The translations under genes were made by a program, and so were the position numbers. Below, piece by piece: positions 33,069 through 41,808 of a stretch of DNA of 64,000 bases. The stretch spans positions 62,001-126,000 of the forward strand of contig CANLYJ010000003.1 of the NCBI GenBank assembly GCA_947495295.1. Direction: 5' to 3'. The DNA is from an uncultured Paracoccaceae bacterium. Its GTDB lineage: Bacteria; Pseudomonadota; Alphaproteobacteria; Rhodobacterales; Rhodobacteraceae. Each line of letters begins with the position of its first letter. Position 1 is the stretch's first letter. The notes under the pieces were generated by a model, which worked only from the letters and a program-made list of their open reading frames with translations, was not told the origin of the DNA and did no database searches.

Positions 33069-33869
33069 ATGAAGATTGCAACGTTCAATATCAACGGGAT
33101 CAAGGCCCGCATTGGCGCCCTGACAGACTGGATCGACGAGGCCCAACCCGATGTCGCCATCCTGCAAGAGATCAAGACCGTTGATGAGGGCTTTCCCCGC
33201 GATGTATTCGAAGACAAGGGATACAATGTCGAAACCCATGGACAAAAGGGGTTCAACGGGGTTGCCATCCTGTCAAAACTCCCGTTGGAGGATGTGACAC
33301 GCGGCCTGCCCGGTGCCGCAGGCGCGGGACGTGAGGGCGTCGATGATGAAGAGGCGCGCTATATCGAGGCGACCGTTGTCGGCGACAAACCCGTGCGGAT
33401 CTGCGGCCTATACCTACCAAATGGCAACCCGGCACCGGGGCCAAAATATGACTACAAGCTGCGCTGGATGGAACGGCTGCACGCCCGCGCGCAGGAATTG
33501 CTAACGGCGGAAGAACCCGCCCTGATGGCAGGTGATTACAACATCATCCCCCAGCCAGAGGATGCCGCGCGTCCCGATGCATGGCGCGACGACGCGCTGT
33601 TCCGGCTGGAAAGCCGTGATGCGTTCCGGCGCATCCAAAACCTTGGCTTCACCGAAGCCTTCCGCGCCCGCGAAACCGGCTCGGGGCATTATTCCTTCTG
33701 GGATTATCAGGCCGGTGCGTGGGACAAGAACGATGGTATCCGCATTGATCACTTCCTGCTGACACCGCAATGCGCAGACCTGGTGAACAATTGCTGGATA
33801 GAGGCAGATATGCGCGGGCGCGAGAAGCCATCGGATCACGTCCCTGTCTGGGTTGATCTGGCGGCCTGA
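33069..33869 (+). CDS. xthA: Exodeoxyribonuclease III
   Basis: A 266-residue AP endonuclease/exonuclease. The motifs are KIATFNINGIKARIGAL at the N-terminus, LQEIKTVDEGFP with the metal Glu, LYLPNGNPAPG, LMAGDYNIIPQPED and the C-terminal GIRIDHFLLTP and SDHVPVWVDL with the catalytic His. This is an Mg-dependent base-excision repair enzyme. The start at 33069 is the first codon of the conserved domain; a weak GGCTGGT lies upstream. Confidence 0.95.
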   Translation: MKIATFNINGIKARIGALTDWIDEAQPDVAILQEIKTVDEGFPRDVFEDKGYNVETHGQKGFNGVAILSKLPLEDVTRGLPGAAGAGREGVDDEEARYIEATVVGDKPVRICGLYLPNGNPAPGPKYDYKLRWMERLHARAQELLTAEEPALMAGDYNIIPQPEDAARPDAWRDDALFRLESRDAFRRIQNLGFTEAFRARETGSGHYSFWDYQAGAWDKNDGIRIDHFLLTPQCADLVNNCWIEADMRGREKPSDHVPVWVDLAA

Positions 33870-33933
33870 AACCCGCATAATCGGCACAATAAAAAACGTC
33901 GGGCTAACGTCTGAAACCTAAGGGTATGTTCTG

Positions 33934-34254
33934 ATGCGCCGTCGCTTCCTGTTCATCACTTTGATTGCTGCCACCCTGCCCCAGATGGGTGCCGCCCAAT
34001 GCCGGATTGCCGTTGCTGGCACGGCTTGCGTGGCGATCCCCAAACCCACAACACCGCGCCCCGGCCCTGTTGAAATCGGTCAGGTGCTGGAACGGGGTCA
34101 GTATTCCATGCTGATGAATGCGCGCTATTATGGGCTGCCCACGGTCAGCGACGGCTGGGTCTATATGCGGATCGAGGATGAGATTTACCGCGTCGATTGG
34201 CGCAGTCACGAAGTGTTGGAACGGGTGACGCATAAGGCATCGCGCAACTGGTAA
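33934..34254 (+). CDS. Small secreted protein, RcnB-like C-terminus
   Basis: A 106-residue protein with a signal peptide cut near AAQC. The mature part is short: a Pro-rich segment (PKPTTPRPGPVEIGQ), then YSMLMNARYYGLPTVSDGWVYMRIEDEIYRVDWRSHEVLERVTH. The last portion resembles the RcnB/YYGLPP repeat of periplasmic metal-response proteins, which often precede a GWxYxR-xD core. Two cysteines near the N-terminus may form a disulfide. Role unknown. It follows xthA by 64 bp and converges with the monooxygenase gene. Confidence 0.65.
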   Translation: MRRRFLFITLIAATLPQMGAAQCRIAVAGTACVAIPKPTTPRPGPVEIGQVLERGQYSMLMNARYYGLPTVSDGWVYMRIEDEIYRVDWRSHEVLERVTHKASRNW

Positions 34255-34255
34255 G

Positions 34256-35404
34256 TCAGGCCGTTACATCGTGATCGTAAAGCCAGCTAAGCCTGCGCAG
34301 GAAGGCATTTGGCGCATAGCGCCCCATGATGCGCAGCCCGGCATGGGCGATACGGCGGCGCGCGCCTGACAGATGATAATTGGTCGCGTTGGCGTTGGCC
34401 GCTTTAATCGCACGGGTCACGCGCGGCCTTCTTGCCGACTGATAGGTTTGCAACCCCGCATCCAGATTTACGTTTTCGTCACAAGACCGGGCCAGGACAT
34501 AGGCATCTTCAATCGCCAGATTGGCCCCTTGTGCCAAAAACGGCAGCGTTGGATGGGCCGCATCACCCAAAAGGGCAAACCGTCCCTCGAACCAGTTTTC
34601 GGCCACGGGGTGACGATAAAGGCCCCAAAGATTGACCTGTTCCACCTCACCAAAAAACGACTTGATCTGCCATGACGCATCCGCAAAAGCAGCGCGCAGA
34701 TTGCCGGGATCATCTGCATGGTGCCAGCCTTCATCGGCCCATTGGGCGCGCTGCTGAACGGCTACGATATTCAGCCGGTCACCCGGCAAAGGGTAAGTTA
34801 CGACATGGCGCCCTGGCAGCATCCAGACCCGGGCAACCGGGTCCTGATCGGGCTGCTTGATCATTGCACGCCAGGCCACCTGACCGGTAAAAAACGGCTT
34901 TTGGCTCTCGTTGATCTGGGTGCGCAGGACAGAGTTGATCCCATCCGCACCCACGGTCAGATCAGGGTGCATGATGCCATCGGCCGTCTGAAACGATCCA
35001 TCGGGGCGGAAATCGGTAATCCGCGCATCCAGCCGAATATCAACCCCCTGCGCCGTACAAGCCCGACCCAACAGGTCGATCAACGCAGCACGGTGGAAAA
35101 AAACATAAGGCGGGGTTTGAGCAGAGACATCAAACCGGGCGATCTGTTCCCCCGACAACCCGTCCATCGGTGTAACGGCCAGGGCCCGCAAACCGGTCGC
35201 GGCAATGGCACTGGACAGGCCCAACTTGGCCAGAACCCGTGCGCCATTGGGGCTGATCTGCAATCCGGCACCCACTTCGGTCAATGCGGGTGCCTGCTCA
35301 TAGACGGTGACGCGTGCGCCGGTCCGGGCAAATGCCAGCGCGGCTGTCAGGCCACCGATTCCACCACCGATGATAGCGACGTCGCGGCCTGTATTGTGGG
35401 ACAT
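34256..35404 (-). CDS. FAD-dependent monooxygenase (salicylate hydroxylase-like)
   Basis: A 382-residue flavoprotein monooxygenase. The N-terminal dinucleotide-binding motif is VAIIGGGIGGLTAALAFARTG, DG-type motif VGADGINSVLR lies near residue 160 and GDAAHPTLPFLAQGANLAIEDAY near 295. These are the three class A hydroxylase signatures, as in 3-hydroxybenzoate or salicylate hydroxylases. No redox partner is nearby and NAD(P)H would be used directly. The start lies 1 bp after the dksA stop, so both come from one message; the substrate is unknown. Confidence 0.87.
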   Translation of the reverse strand: MSHNTGRDVAIIGGGIGGLTAALAFARTGARVTVYEQAPALTEVGAGLQISPNGARVLAKLGLSSAIAATGLRALAVTPMDGLSGEQIARFDVSAQTPPYVFFHRAALIDLLGRACTAQGVDIRLDARITDFRPDGSFQTADGIMHPDLTVGADGINSVLRTQINESQKPFFTGQVAWRAMIKQPDQDPVARVWMLPGRHVVTYPLPGDRLNIVAVQQRAQWADEGWHHADDPGNLRAAFADASWQIKSFFGEVEQVNLWGLYRHPVAENWFEGRFALLGDAAHPTLPFLAQGANLAIEDAYVLARSCDENVNLDAGLQTYQSARRPRVTRAIKAANANATNYHLSGARRRIAHAGLRIMGRYAPNAFLRRLSWLYDHDVTA

Positions 35405-35405
35405 A

Positions 35406-35828
35406 TCAGTCGTCGCGATGCACTTTTTCGCGGCGCTCGTGACGCTCTTGCGCCTCAAGGCTCATCGTCGCGATGGGACGGGCATCCAGACGTTTCAGCG
35501 AAATCGGCTCACCGGTCTTTTCGCAATAACCATATTCGCCTTCATCAATGCGGCGCAGGGCGGCGTCGATCTTGTTGACCAGTTTGCGCTGGCGATCACG
35601 GGTGCGCAGTTCCAGCGAACGGTCGGTTTCCTCAGACGCGCGATCAGCAACATCAGGGATGTTGCGGGTCTGATCCTTCATGCCCGCTACAGTGTCGCGG
35701 CTGTCTTCCAATAGCTCGGCTTTCCAGTTCAGCAATTTACGTCGAAAATACTCTGTTTGCCGATCATTCATAAATGGTTCGCTCTCGGCGGGGCGATAAT
35801 CATCTGGCAGAAAAACTTCAGCTTTCAT
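35406..35828 (-). CDS. dksA: DksA-like RNA polymerase-binding factor lacking most zinc ligands
   Basis: A 140-residue DksA/TraR protein that binds RNA polymerase's secondary channel and, with ppGpp, tunes rRNA and amino-acid promoters. The coiled-coil region ELLEDSRDTVAGMKDQTRNIPDVADRASEETDRSLELRTRDRQ carries the DxxDxA tip. The C-terminal finger reads GYCEKTGEPIS, where E. coli has CxxC, and MSLEAQ, where it has CxxC, so only one of four cysteines remains. It is probably zinc-independent. Start at 35828 is preceded by AAAGG; an ATG two codons earlier is also possible. Its downstream gene is a flavin monooxygenase. Confidence 0.85.
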   Translation of the reverse strand: MKAEVFLPDDYRPAESEPFMNDRQTEYFRRKLLNWKAELLEDSRDTVAGMKDQTRNIPDVADRASEETDRSLELRTRDRQRKLVNKIDAALRRIDEGEYGYCEKTGEPISLKRLDARPIATMSLEAQERHERREKVHRDD

Positions 35829-36008
35829 CGTCATACCTTTAATTCTCCCACGCGACTTCGAGCCACCCACCCGTGTCACGATCCATATTTGTTGGCGGGT
35901 TTACTCCCTTGCTCAACCGCTGTCACCCCCTGTTTTATCACGATGGCAGGGTGTTGATGATCCTTGATGAGATGTTAGGTTAATGGCGCGTATAAGAGGT
36001 TGAAAAAC

Positions 36009-36848
36009 ATGCAATTCACAGGCACCGAAAGCTATATCGCCACCGACGATCTGAACATGGCAGTCAATGCCGCGGTGACTCTGGAACGTCCATTGCTCGT
36101 TAAAGGCGAGCCGGGCACTGGCAAGACCGAACTGGCCCGTCAGGTCAGCGCGGCACTGGGCCTTCCAATGATCGAATGGCACATCAAATCAACCACCAAG
36201 GCGCAGCAGGGATTGTACGAATATGACGCTGTCAGCCGGTTGCGCGACAGCCAGTTGGGCGATGAACGTGTGCATGATGTGGGCAACTATATCAAACGCG
36301 GCAAGCTCTGGCAGGCTTTCGCCGCCGATGGCAAGGTCGTCCTGCTGATCGACGAAATCGACAAGGCGGATATCGAGTTTCCAAATGACTTGTTGCAGGA
36401 ACTCGACCGGATGGAATTTCACGTCTACGAGACCGGCGAGACGGTCAAAGCAATCCACCGCCCCATCGTCATCATCACCTCGAACAATGAAAAGGAACTG
36501 CCCGACGCATTCCTGCGCCGCTGCTTTTTCCACTATATCCGCTTTCCAGACATGGACACGATGCGCAAGATTGTCGAAGTCCACCACCCCGGCATCAAAG
36601 AGGCGTTGCTGACCACTGCCCTGACCCAGTTCTTTGAAATCCGCGAACAGGCCGGGCTCAAGAAAAAGCCGTCGACCTCCGAGGTACTGGATTGGCTGAA
36701 ACTGCTTCTGGCCGAGGACCTCAGCGCCGAAGACATCAAACGCGACGGGGCCAATGCCCTGCCGAAATTACATGGCGCCCTGCTCAAGAACGAGCAGGAC
36801 GTGCATTTGTTTGAACGATTGGCGTTTATGGCGCGACGGGGCGGCTAG
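36009..36848 (+). CDS. MoxR-family AAA+ ATPase
   Basis: A 279-residue ATPase. Walker A is GEPGTGKTEL (near residue 33), Walker B is VVLLIDEIDKADIEFPN, sensor 1 is IITSNNEKELPDAFLRRC, with the arginine finger in the last. MoxR ATPases act as chaperones with VWA-domain partners for metal enzyme or envelope assembly. The expected partner, a CoxE-like protein, is encoded 2.4 kb downstream (39267-40454). The start ATG at 36009 has AGAGG nine bases upstream; a TTG three codons earlier is an alternative. The 3' end overlaps a convergent small gene by 4 bp. Confidence 0.9.
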   Translation: MQFTGTESYIATDDLNMAVNAAVTLERPLLVKGEPGTGKTELARQVSAALGLPMIEWHIKSTTKAQQGLYEYDAVSRLRDSQLGDERVHDVGNYIKRGKLWQAFAADGKVVLLIDEIDKADIEFPNDLLQELDRMEFHVYETGETVKAIHRPIVIITSNNEKELPDAFLRRCFFHYIRFPDMDTMRKIVEVHHPGIKEALLTTALTQFFEIREQAGLKKKPSTSEVLDWLKLLLAEDLSAEDIKRDGANALPKLHGALLKNEQDVHLFERLAFMARRGG

Positions 36849-37066
36849 CGGCCCCACGATCTGCGGACATTCCCATGCCAATCCTCTGATAGAATGGGGG
36901 TTGGTGCCGCGCTTTGATCCGCCTCGGACAGGGGCACTATCGGATCACGCGCGATCCCGATCAGAAACCCAAGCCAGACCAAAACAACCACCCAGAAGAG
37001 TTTTGTCAGATATGGCGCAAATGGCGGTTGCACCGCATATCCGCCCGCCGTCATCCGTTTCGTCAT
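36845..37066 (-). CDS. Small membrane protein (73 aa)
   Basis: A 73-residue protein starting MTKRMTAGGYAVQPPFAPYL with one transmembrane helix (LTKLFWVVVLVWLGFLIGIA, about residues 20-39) and a soluble polar tail. GGAGG lies five bases before the ATG, a strong ribosome site. It is convergent with and overlaps the moxR stop by 4 bp. Function unknown. An open frame extends further upstream, but only this ATG has a ribosome site. Confidence 0.65.
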   Translation of the reverse strand: MTKRMTAGGYAVQPPFAPYLTKLFWVVVLVWLGFLIGIARDPIVPLSEADQSAAPTPILSEDWHGNVRRSWGR

Positions 37067-37147
37067 GTCAGCCTCCATTTCTTTGTGAACTGCAACACGG
37101 ATATAGCCGCGCCTCATTCATTATAAAAATGAATACTTTTGTCGCTT

Positions 37148-37168
37148 AACATCACACTTTGTGATGTT
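37148..37168. repeat. 21-bp inverted repeat between divergent genes
   Basis: AACATCACA and TGTGATGTT form a perfect 9-bp stem with CTT between. It lies in the intergenic region before the GNAT gene, and thus could be an operator for either of two divergent genes. Its arms are the CRP half-sites turned outward. Confidence 0.5.
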
Positions 37169-37275
37169 TCGAATCCCATGACCCGACGACAAACCTTTGT
37201 GACTTACCGCTAAATGACTGGTCACGCCCGCAAAGCAGAGTATTGTCACCCAGAGGCAAATAAGAGCAAAAGACA

Positions 37276-37734
37276 ATGACTGACCCGGCCCCGACAATTA
37301 TCCGGCCCTTGCAGGCGGCTGACCAGGCAGACTGGCGCAAGCTGTGGACCGGCTATCTGACATTTTATGGCAGTACCGTCGCCGATGACGTCTATAGATC
37401 GACCTTTGCCCGCCTGCTCGGTGATGACCCGCAGGACTTTCATTGTCTGATCGCAGTGCAGGATGGCAAACCGGTTGGTCTGGTGCATTACCTTTTCCAT
37501 CGTCATTGCTGGCGGATTGAAAATGTGTGCTATCTGCAAGACCTATACGCCGACCCGACCGTGCGCGGTCAGGGCATCGGGCGCAAGCTGATCGAAGCCG
37601 TTTATGCGGCCGCAGATACCGCCGGTGCACCATCGGTTTATTGGCTGACGCAGGATGACAATCAGACGGGCCGCCAACTCTACGACCGTGTTGGTCAGCT
37701 GTCCAATTTCATCAAGTATCAGAGGCCCGCATGA
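37276..37734 (+). CDS. GNAT-family N-acetyltransferase
   Basis: A 152-residue acetyltransferase. The core acetyl-CoA motif is CYLQDLYADPTVRGQGIGRKLIEAVYAAA (near residue 80), with RxxGIG as required. The substrate side (DWRKLWTGYLTFYGSTVADD) and the C-terminal TAGAPSVYWLTQDDNQTGRQLYDRVGQL match single-domain GNATs of unknown amine substrate. It overlaps the next gene by 4 bp (ATGA) and starts a six-gene plus-strand run. Confidence 0.9.
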   Translation: MTDPAPTIIRPLQAADQADWRKLWTGYLTFYGSTVADDVYRSTFARLLGDDPQDFHCLIAVQDGKPVGLVHYLFHRHCWRIENVCYLQDLYADPTVRGQGIGRKLIEAVYAAADTAGAPSVYWLTQDDNQTGRQLYDRVGQLSNFIKYQRPA

Positions 37735-39077
37735 GGCGGCTCGCAGCGCTTGCGCTGGCCGCCCTGACCGCCTGCGCAGAGGCGCCACCCCAGCCCGAAC
37801 CAATCCGCCTGACCTTCCCCGAAATGCGCAGCTTTGCCGCTACAAGCCCGGGTCCTTCAACGCGGCCGAACTCTGAAATCGCGCTGGATTTCGTTGATCT
37901 GGCGTTCCGGATGGAAAGCGGACGGGAACTGCCCACTTTCACCCGGTTCGAAGGGCCGATCACTGTGCGCATTGCCGGTGCCGCGCCACCCACATTGCTG
38001 CCTGACCTGAACGGTCTTCTGGGCCGGCTGCGCAACGAAGCGCGGATCGACATTCAGCTGACCAATGCGCCGCAGGCCAATATCGTCATTGAACCTGTCC
38101 CAACCCGGCAATTACAACGTGTCGCCCCCAATGCGGCCTGCTTTGTGGTGCCGCGTGTGCAAAGTTGGTCAGAACTGCGCCGGGCGCGCGGAACCAGCAC
38201 ACTGGACTGGGCGACATTACAGACCCGCACCCGTGCCGCGATCTTCCTGCCTGTCGATGCCGCTCCGCAGGAAATCCGCGACTGCCTGCACGAAGAATTG
38301 GCTCAGGCCCTTGGCCCGCTCAATGACCTCTACCGGTTGCCGGATTCCGTCTTCAACGATGACAACATCCACGCTGTCCTGACCGGGTTTGATATGCTGA
38401 TCCTGCGGACCTTCTACGCCCCCGACCTGCAAAGCGGGATGAGCCAGGCCCAGGTCGCCAGCCAGCTGCCCCGCATTCTGGCCCGGATCAATCCACGCGG
38501 TCAGCGCAGCGGCGGCGTCATTCCGTCCAGCACCTCGCGGGATTGGATCAACGCCATCGAAACCGCGCTGAGCGGTGGCACGTCAAGCAATCGGCGCAGG
38601 CGGGCGGCCCTGCGCGCAGTCGATATCGGGCAACGGTTGGGCTGGACCGGCACCCGCGAGGGGTTCGCGCATTACGCCTTTGGGCGGCTGCAACTGGGCA
38701 ATGATGCCAGCCTCGCGCTTGGGGCCTTCAACACCGCAGGGCGCGCCTATGCGCAAAGCCCGGTGACCAATATCCACGCGGCCCATATTGCCGCACAACT
38801 GACCGCTTTCACCCTGATTTCCGGCGATGCGGATGCGACCATTGCAATTGCCGATGATGCGATCCCGGTGGCCCGGCGGCATCAGAACGCGGCATTGATG
38901 GCGATCCTGATGATGTTCAAGGCCGAGGCGCTGGATCTGAAAGGCGATACTGACGCAGGCATGGCCCTGCGACTGGACAGTCTGGGTTGGGCGCGTTACG
39001 GGTTCGGCAGCAGGGATGCGGTGATCGAACGGCTCAACGAAATCGCGTCATTGCCGCCACAGACACCGCCAAGCTGA
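37731..39077 (+). CDS. DUF2927 lipoprotein, protease-like
   Basis: A 448-residue exported protein with a lipobox (LALAALTACAE, Cys near residue 15). The central domain contains CLHEELAQALGPLNDLYRLPDSVFNDDNIHAVLTGFDMLILRTFY (near residue 185), a HExx-type sequence with a downstream Asp as in DUF2927, suggesting a zinc-protease ancestry. The C-terminal third (from residue ~300) has helical repeats (AHYAFGRLQLGNDASLALGAFNTAGRAYAQSP) similar to tetratricopeptide folds. Two Cys may pair. Coupled to the GNAT gene by a 4-bp overlap. Confidence 0.8.
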   Translation: MRRLAALALAALTACAEAPPQPEPIRLTFPEMRSFAATSPGPSTRPNSEIALDFVDLAFRMESGRELPTFTRFEGPITVRIAGAAPPTLLPDLNGLLGRLRNEARIDIQLTNAPQANIVIEPVPTRQLQRVAPNAACFVVPRVQSWSELRRARGTSTLDWATLQTRTRAAIFLPVDAAPQEIRDCLHEELAQALGPLNDLYRLPDSVFNDDNIHAVLTGFDMLILRTFYAPDLQSGMSQAQVASQLPRILARINPRGQRSGGVIPSSTSRDWINAIETALSGGTSSNRRRRAALRAVDIGQRLGWTGTREGFAHYAFGRLQLGNDASLALGAFNTAGRAYAQSPVTNIHAAHIAAQLTAFTLISGDADATIAIADDAIPVARRHQNAALMAILMMFKAEALDLKGDTDAGMALRLDSLGWARYGFGSRDAVIERLNEIASLPPQTPPS

Positions 39078-39090
39078 CAGGACCAGCCAA

Positions 39091-39261
39091 ATGATCTACC
39101 CGCTTTCCGGACTAATCTTTGGGGCACTTTTCGGGGCTTTCCGGGCCAAGGCGCGCGGCGGCAAGCTGGCCGATCTGGTGCAATGGGGGCTGGCCTTTGC
39201 GATCCTGTTTGGGCTGATCGGTCTGTTCGTGCTGATCTTCATCGAACGCAGCTATATCTGA
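39091..39261 (+). CDS. Small membrane protein (56 aa)
   Basis: A 56-residue protein with two hydrophobic stretches (LSGLIFGALFGAF and LVQWGLAFAILFGLIGLFVLIFI) around AKARGGKLAD, so it is a two-helix inner-membrane hairpin. It lies 13 bp after the DUF2927 gene and 5 bp before the CoxE-like gene, so it is translated in the same run. The frame codon usage matches neighbours. It is too short for routine gene calls. Function unknown. Confidence 0.72.
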   Translation: MIYPLSGLIFGALFGAFRAKARGGKLADLVQWGLAFAILFGLIGLFVLIFIERSYI

Positions 39262-39266
39262 CGCCA

Positions 39267-40454
39267 ATGTTCCTGCGTTTCTTCGACAATCTGCGCGAAA
39301 CCGGGGTGCCGGTTTCCCTGCGTGAATTCCTGTCATTCTTGGAAGGAATGAAGGTAGGTCTTGCGACCTACGACATCGAAGGGTTCTACTTTCTGGCCCG
39401 TACAGTGATGGTTAAAGATGAACGCCATCTCGACAAGTTCGACAGGGCCTTTGCGGCGACGTTCGAAGGGCTTGACCAGATCCCCGATGATGCCGTGCTG
39501 AATGCGGTCGATATCCCGGCCGATTGGTTGGAAAAGCTCGCTGAAAAGCATCTGACCGACGCTGAAAAGGCCGAGATTGAGGCATTGGGCGGTTTCGACA
39601 AGCTGATGGAAACGCTCAAAAAACGGCTAGAGGAACAAAAAGGCCGCCATCAGGGCGGCAGCAAATGGGTCGGCACGGCAGGCACCTCCCCTTTTGGGGC
39701 CTACGGGTACAATCCCGAAGGTGTGCGCATCGGCCAGAACGAAAGCCGCCATCAACGCGCGGTCAAGGTCTGGGACAAGCGCGATTTTCGCAACCTGGAT
39801 GACACGGTCGAACTGGGCACCCGCAACATCAAGGTCGCGCTAAAACGGCTGCGCCGCTGGGCGCGCGATGGGGCGGCAGACGAACTGGACCTGAATGGCA
39901 CCATCCGCGCGACGGCCGAACACGGCTATCTGGATGTGCAAACCCGACCAGAGCGGCGCAATGCGGTCAAGGTCCTACTGTTTTTGGATGTCGGCGGATC
40001 AATGGACCCGCATATCAAGGTGGTCGAGGAATTGTTCAGCGCGGCCAAATCCGAATTCAAGCATTTCGAATATTTCTATTTTCACAACTGCCTTTACGAA
40101 GGGGTGTGGAAAGATAATCGGCGGCGCTGGAATGCCCAGACCCCCACTTGGGAGGTCCTACGCACCTATGGGCCCGACTACAAATGCGTCTTTGTGGGCG
40201 ACGCCAGCATGTCGCCCTACGAAATCGCCTTCAAAGGTGGCGCGAACGAACACTGGAACGAAGAAGCGGGCGAGGTCTGGCTGACCCGCGCGCGCGATCA
40301 ATGGCCCGCACATCTGTGGATCAATCCGCTGGATGAGCGCTATTGGCCCTACACCCAGTCGATCCAGATGATCCAGCAGATCTTTGGCGCCGACCGGATG
40401 GTGCCGATGACCTTGTCGGGAATAGAGGCGGGTATGAAATTGCTGGGGCGGTGA
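39267..40454 (+). CDS. CoxE-like VWA-domain protein
   Basis: A 395-residue protein of the CoxE/VWA family, partner of MoxR ATPases. An N-terminal helical region (MFLRFFDNLRETGVPVSLREFLSFLEGM) precedes the VWA-like domain from about residue 230; the metal-ion site appears as LFLDVGGSMDPHIK, with G in place of the usual Ser in the first DxSxS-type motif, so metal binding may be altered. Further VWA parts are FYFHNCLYEG and CVFVGDASMSPYEIA. The MoxR gene lies 2.4 kb upstream on the same strand. It is 1 bp before the MOSC gene. Confidence 0.87.
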   Translation: MFLRFFDNLRETGVPVSLREFLSFLEGMKVGLATYDIEGFYFLARTVMVKDERHLDKFDRAFAATFEGLDQIPDDAVLNAVDIPADWLEKLAEKHLTDAEKAEIEALGGFDKLMETLKKRLEEQKGRHQGGSKWVGTAGTSPFGAYGYNPEGVRIGQNESRHQRAVKVWDKRDFRNLDDTVELGTRNIKVALKRLRRWARDGAADELDLNGTIRATAEHGYLDVQTRPERRNAVKVLLFLDVGGSMDPHIKVVEELFSAAKSEFKHFEYFYFHNCLYEGVWKDNRRRWNAQTPTWEVLRTYGPDYKCVFVGDASMSPYEIAFKGGANEHWNEEAGEVWLTRARDQWPAHLWINPLDERYWPYTQSIQMIQQIFGADRMVPMTLSGIEAGMKLLGR

Positions 40455-40455
40455 A

Positions 40456-41091
40456 ATGAAAGTCTTGAGCGTCCAGATCGGCAAGCCTGAAAAGACCCCG
40501 GCCAAGACTGGCATGACCGGGCATTTCAAAACGAAACAAGACGGCGCAGTGATGGTTGGCCCACAGGGGCTGGACGGCGACACGATCTGTGACCTGGAAA
40601 ACCATGGCGGCGTAGATCAGGCAGTCTATATCATGGGTGCGCCTGATCTGGACCATTGGGCACAAGTGCTAGGGCGCGATATCGCACCAGGTTTCTTTGG
40701 TGAAAACCTTGTGATCACTGACCTTGAAACGGCTGGACTTGCCCTTGGCGATATCCTGACAATGGGTGATGTGACGTTGCAGGTCACGTCACCGCGCATC
40801 CCTTGCGCGACCTATGCGGCCCATATCGGGACCCCACAAGCAATCAAGCAATTCTATGCGGTCGAACGCCCAGGCGCTTATGCGCGGGTTTTGAAATCCG
40901 GTCATGTTTCCAAAGGGATCACGGTTGATCTTCATCCCTATGACGGTGACCGCATCACAATCGTCGACAACATGCGCGCCTATCGCGGTAACTTTCAAGA
41001 CAGCGCATTTCTGGAACGCGCCCTGACCGTCCCGGCGCATTACAAACTGCATGGGTTGGCCAAGCAACGACTGCGACCAACAACGCTTTGA
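40456..41091 (+). CDS. MOSC-domain protein (YiiM-like)
   Basis: A 211-residue beta-rich molybdenum-cofactor-sulfurase C-terminal-domain protein. Visible features are GDTICDLENHGGVDQAVYIMG (substrate-binding), FFGENLVITDLETAGLALGDILTMGDVTLQVTSPRIPCATYAAH with the conserved Cys, and a C-terminal helical tail. YiiM homologues handle N-hydroxylated purines with molybdenum cofactor. It is 1 bp downstream of the CoxE-like gene. Confidence 0.9.
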   Translation: MKVLSVQIGKPEKTPAKTGMTGHFKTKQDGAVMVGPQGLDGDTICDLENHGGVDQAVYIMGAPDLDHWAQVLGRDIAPGFFGENLVITDLETAGLALGDILTMGDVTLQVTSPRIPCATYAAHIGTPQAIKQFYAVERPGAYARVLKSGHVSKGITVDLHPYDGDRITIVDNMRAYRGNFQDSAFLERALTVPAHYKLHGLAKQRLRPTTL

Positions 41092-41121
41092 TTTTCGCGC
41101 CCAGAAACCCATATGTAATGC

Positions 41122-41805
41122 ATGATAAAATTCACCCCGATCCTGTTGGCCGTGCTCTACGGTTTTGTCATGTACCGATTTTCGGTCTGGCGCACGTCGC
41201 GCGAGTTGGATGCCAACTCGACCGAACTGGCAGATCCGATCCTGAAAGTGCTGACCGACCGCATGGCGCAAGCGCTGGATATCGAACGGATCAAGGTGCA
41301 TATCTACGAAATCGAACCGGTCAACGGGCTGGCCGCGCCTGACGGGCGGATTTTCATCACACGCGGGTTCTTCAACAAATACCGCAAAGGAGAGGTCACG
41401 TCAGAGGAAATGGCAAGCGTCATCGCGCATGAATTGGGCCATGTCGCTCTTGGTCACTCCAAGCGACGGATGATCGACTTTTCAGGGCAGAACGCGATGC
41501 GCACGGCTCTCGCCATGGTGCTGGGCCGGTTCCTGCCCGGCATCGGACCATGGGTCGCTGGTCTGTTGATGCGGCTTGTGGCCGCGCGTTTGTCCCGCAA
41601 TGACGAATTTGAAGCAGACGCCTATGCTTCTGCCCTGCTGGTCAAGGCCGGGATCGGGACGGAGCCGCAGAAATCACTATTTACCAAGCTTGAAAAACTA
41701 ACCGGCGCGCGCGGTGCGTCGACCCCCGCCTGGATGCTCAGCCATCCAAAGTCGCCGCAACGGATTGCGGCAATTGAAGCAAACGAAGCGAAATGGCAGG
41801 CGTGA
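41122..41805 (+). CDS. M48-family membrane metalloprotease
   Basis: A 227-residue protease with one N-terminal anchor helix (FTPILLAVLYGFVMYRF). The zinc site HELGH is in SVIAHELGHVALGHSKRR (near residue 103), and the third ligand Glu is in NDEFEADAYAS. It matches the small M48 (HtpX/Oma1-like) proteases with the active site to the cytosol or periplasm. The DNA after its stop holds two hairpins before the convergent PIN gene. Confidence 0.9.
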   Translation: MIKFTPILLAVLYGFVMYRFSVWRTSRELDANSTELADPILKVLTDRMAQALDIERIKVHIYEIEPVNGLAAPDGRIFITRGFFNKYRKGEVTSEEMASVIAHELGHVALGHSKRRMIDFSGQNAMRTALAMVLGRFLPGIGPWVAGLLMRLVAARLSRNDEFEADAYASALLVKAGIGTEPQKSLFTKLEKLTGARGASTPAWMLSHPKSPQRIAAIEANEAKWQA

Positions 41806-41808
41806 CGC

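Noticed and set aside
34718..35578. 286-codon plus-strand open frame
   Set aside because: Antisense to the FAD monooxygenase and dksA; no motifs and skewed composition.
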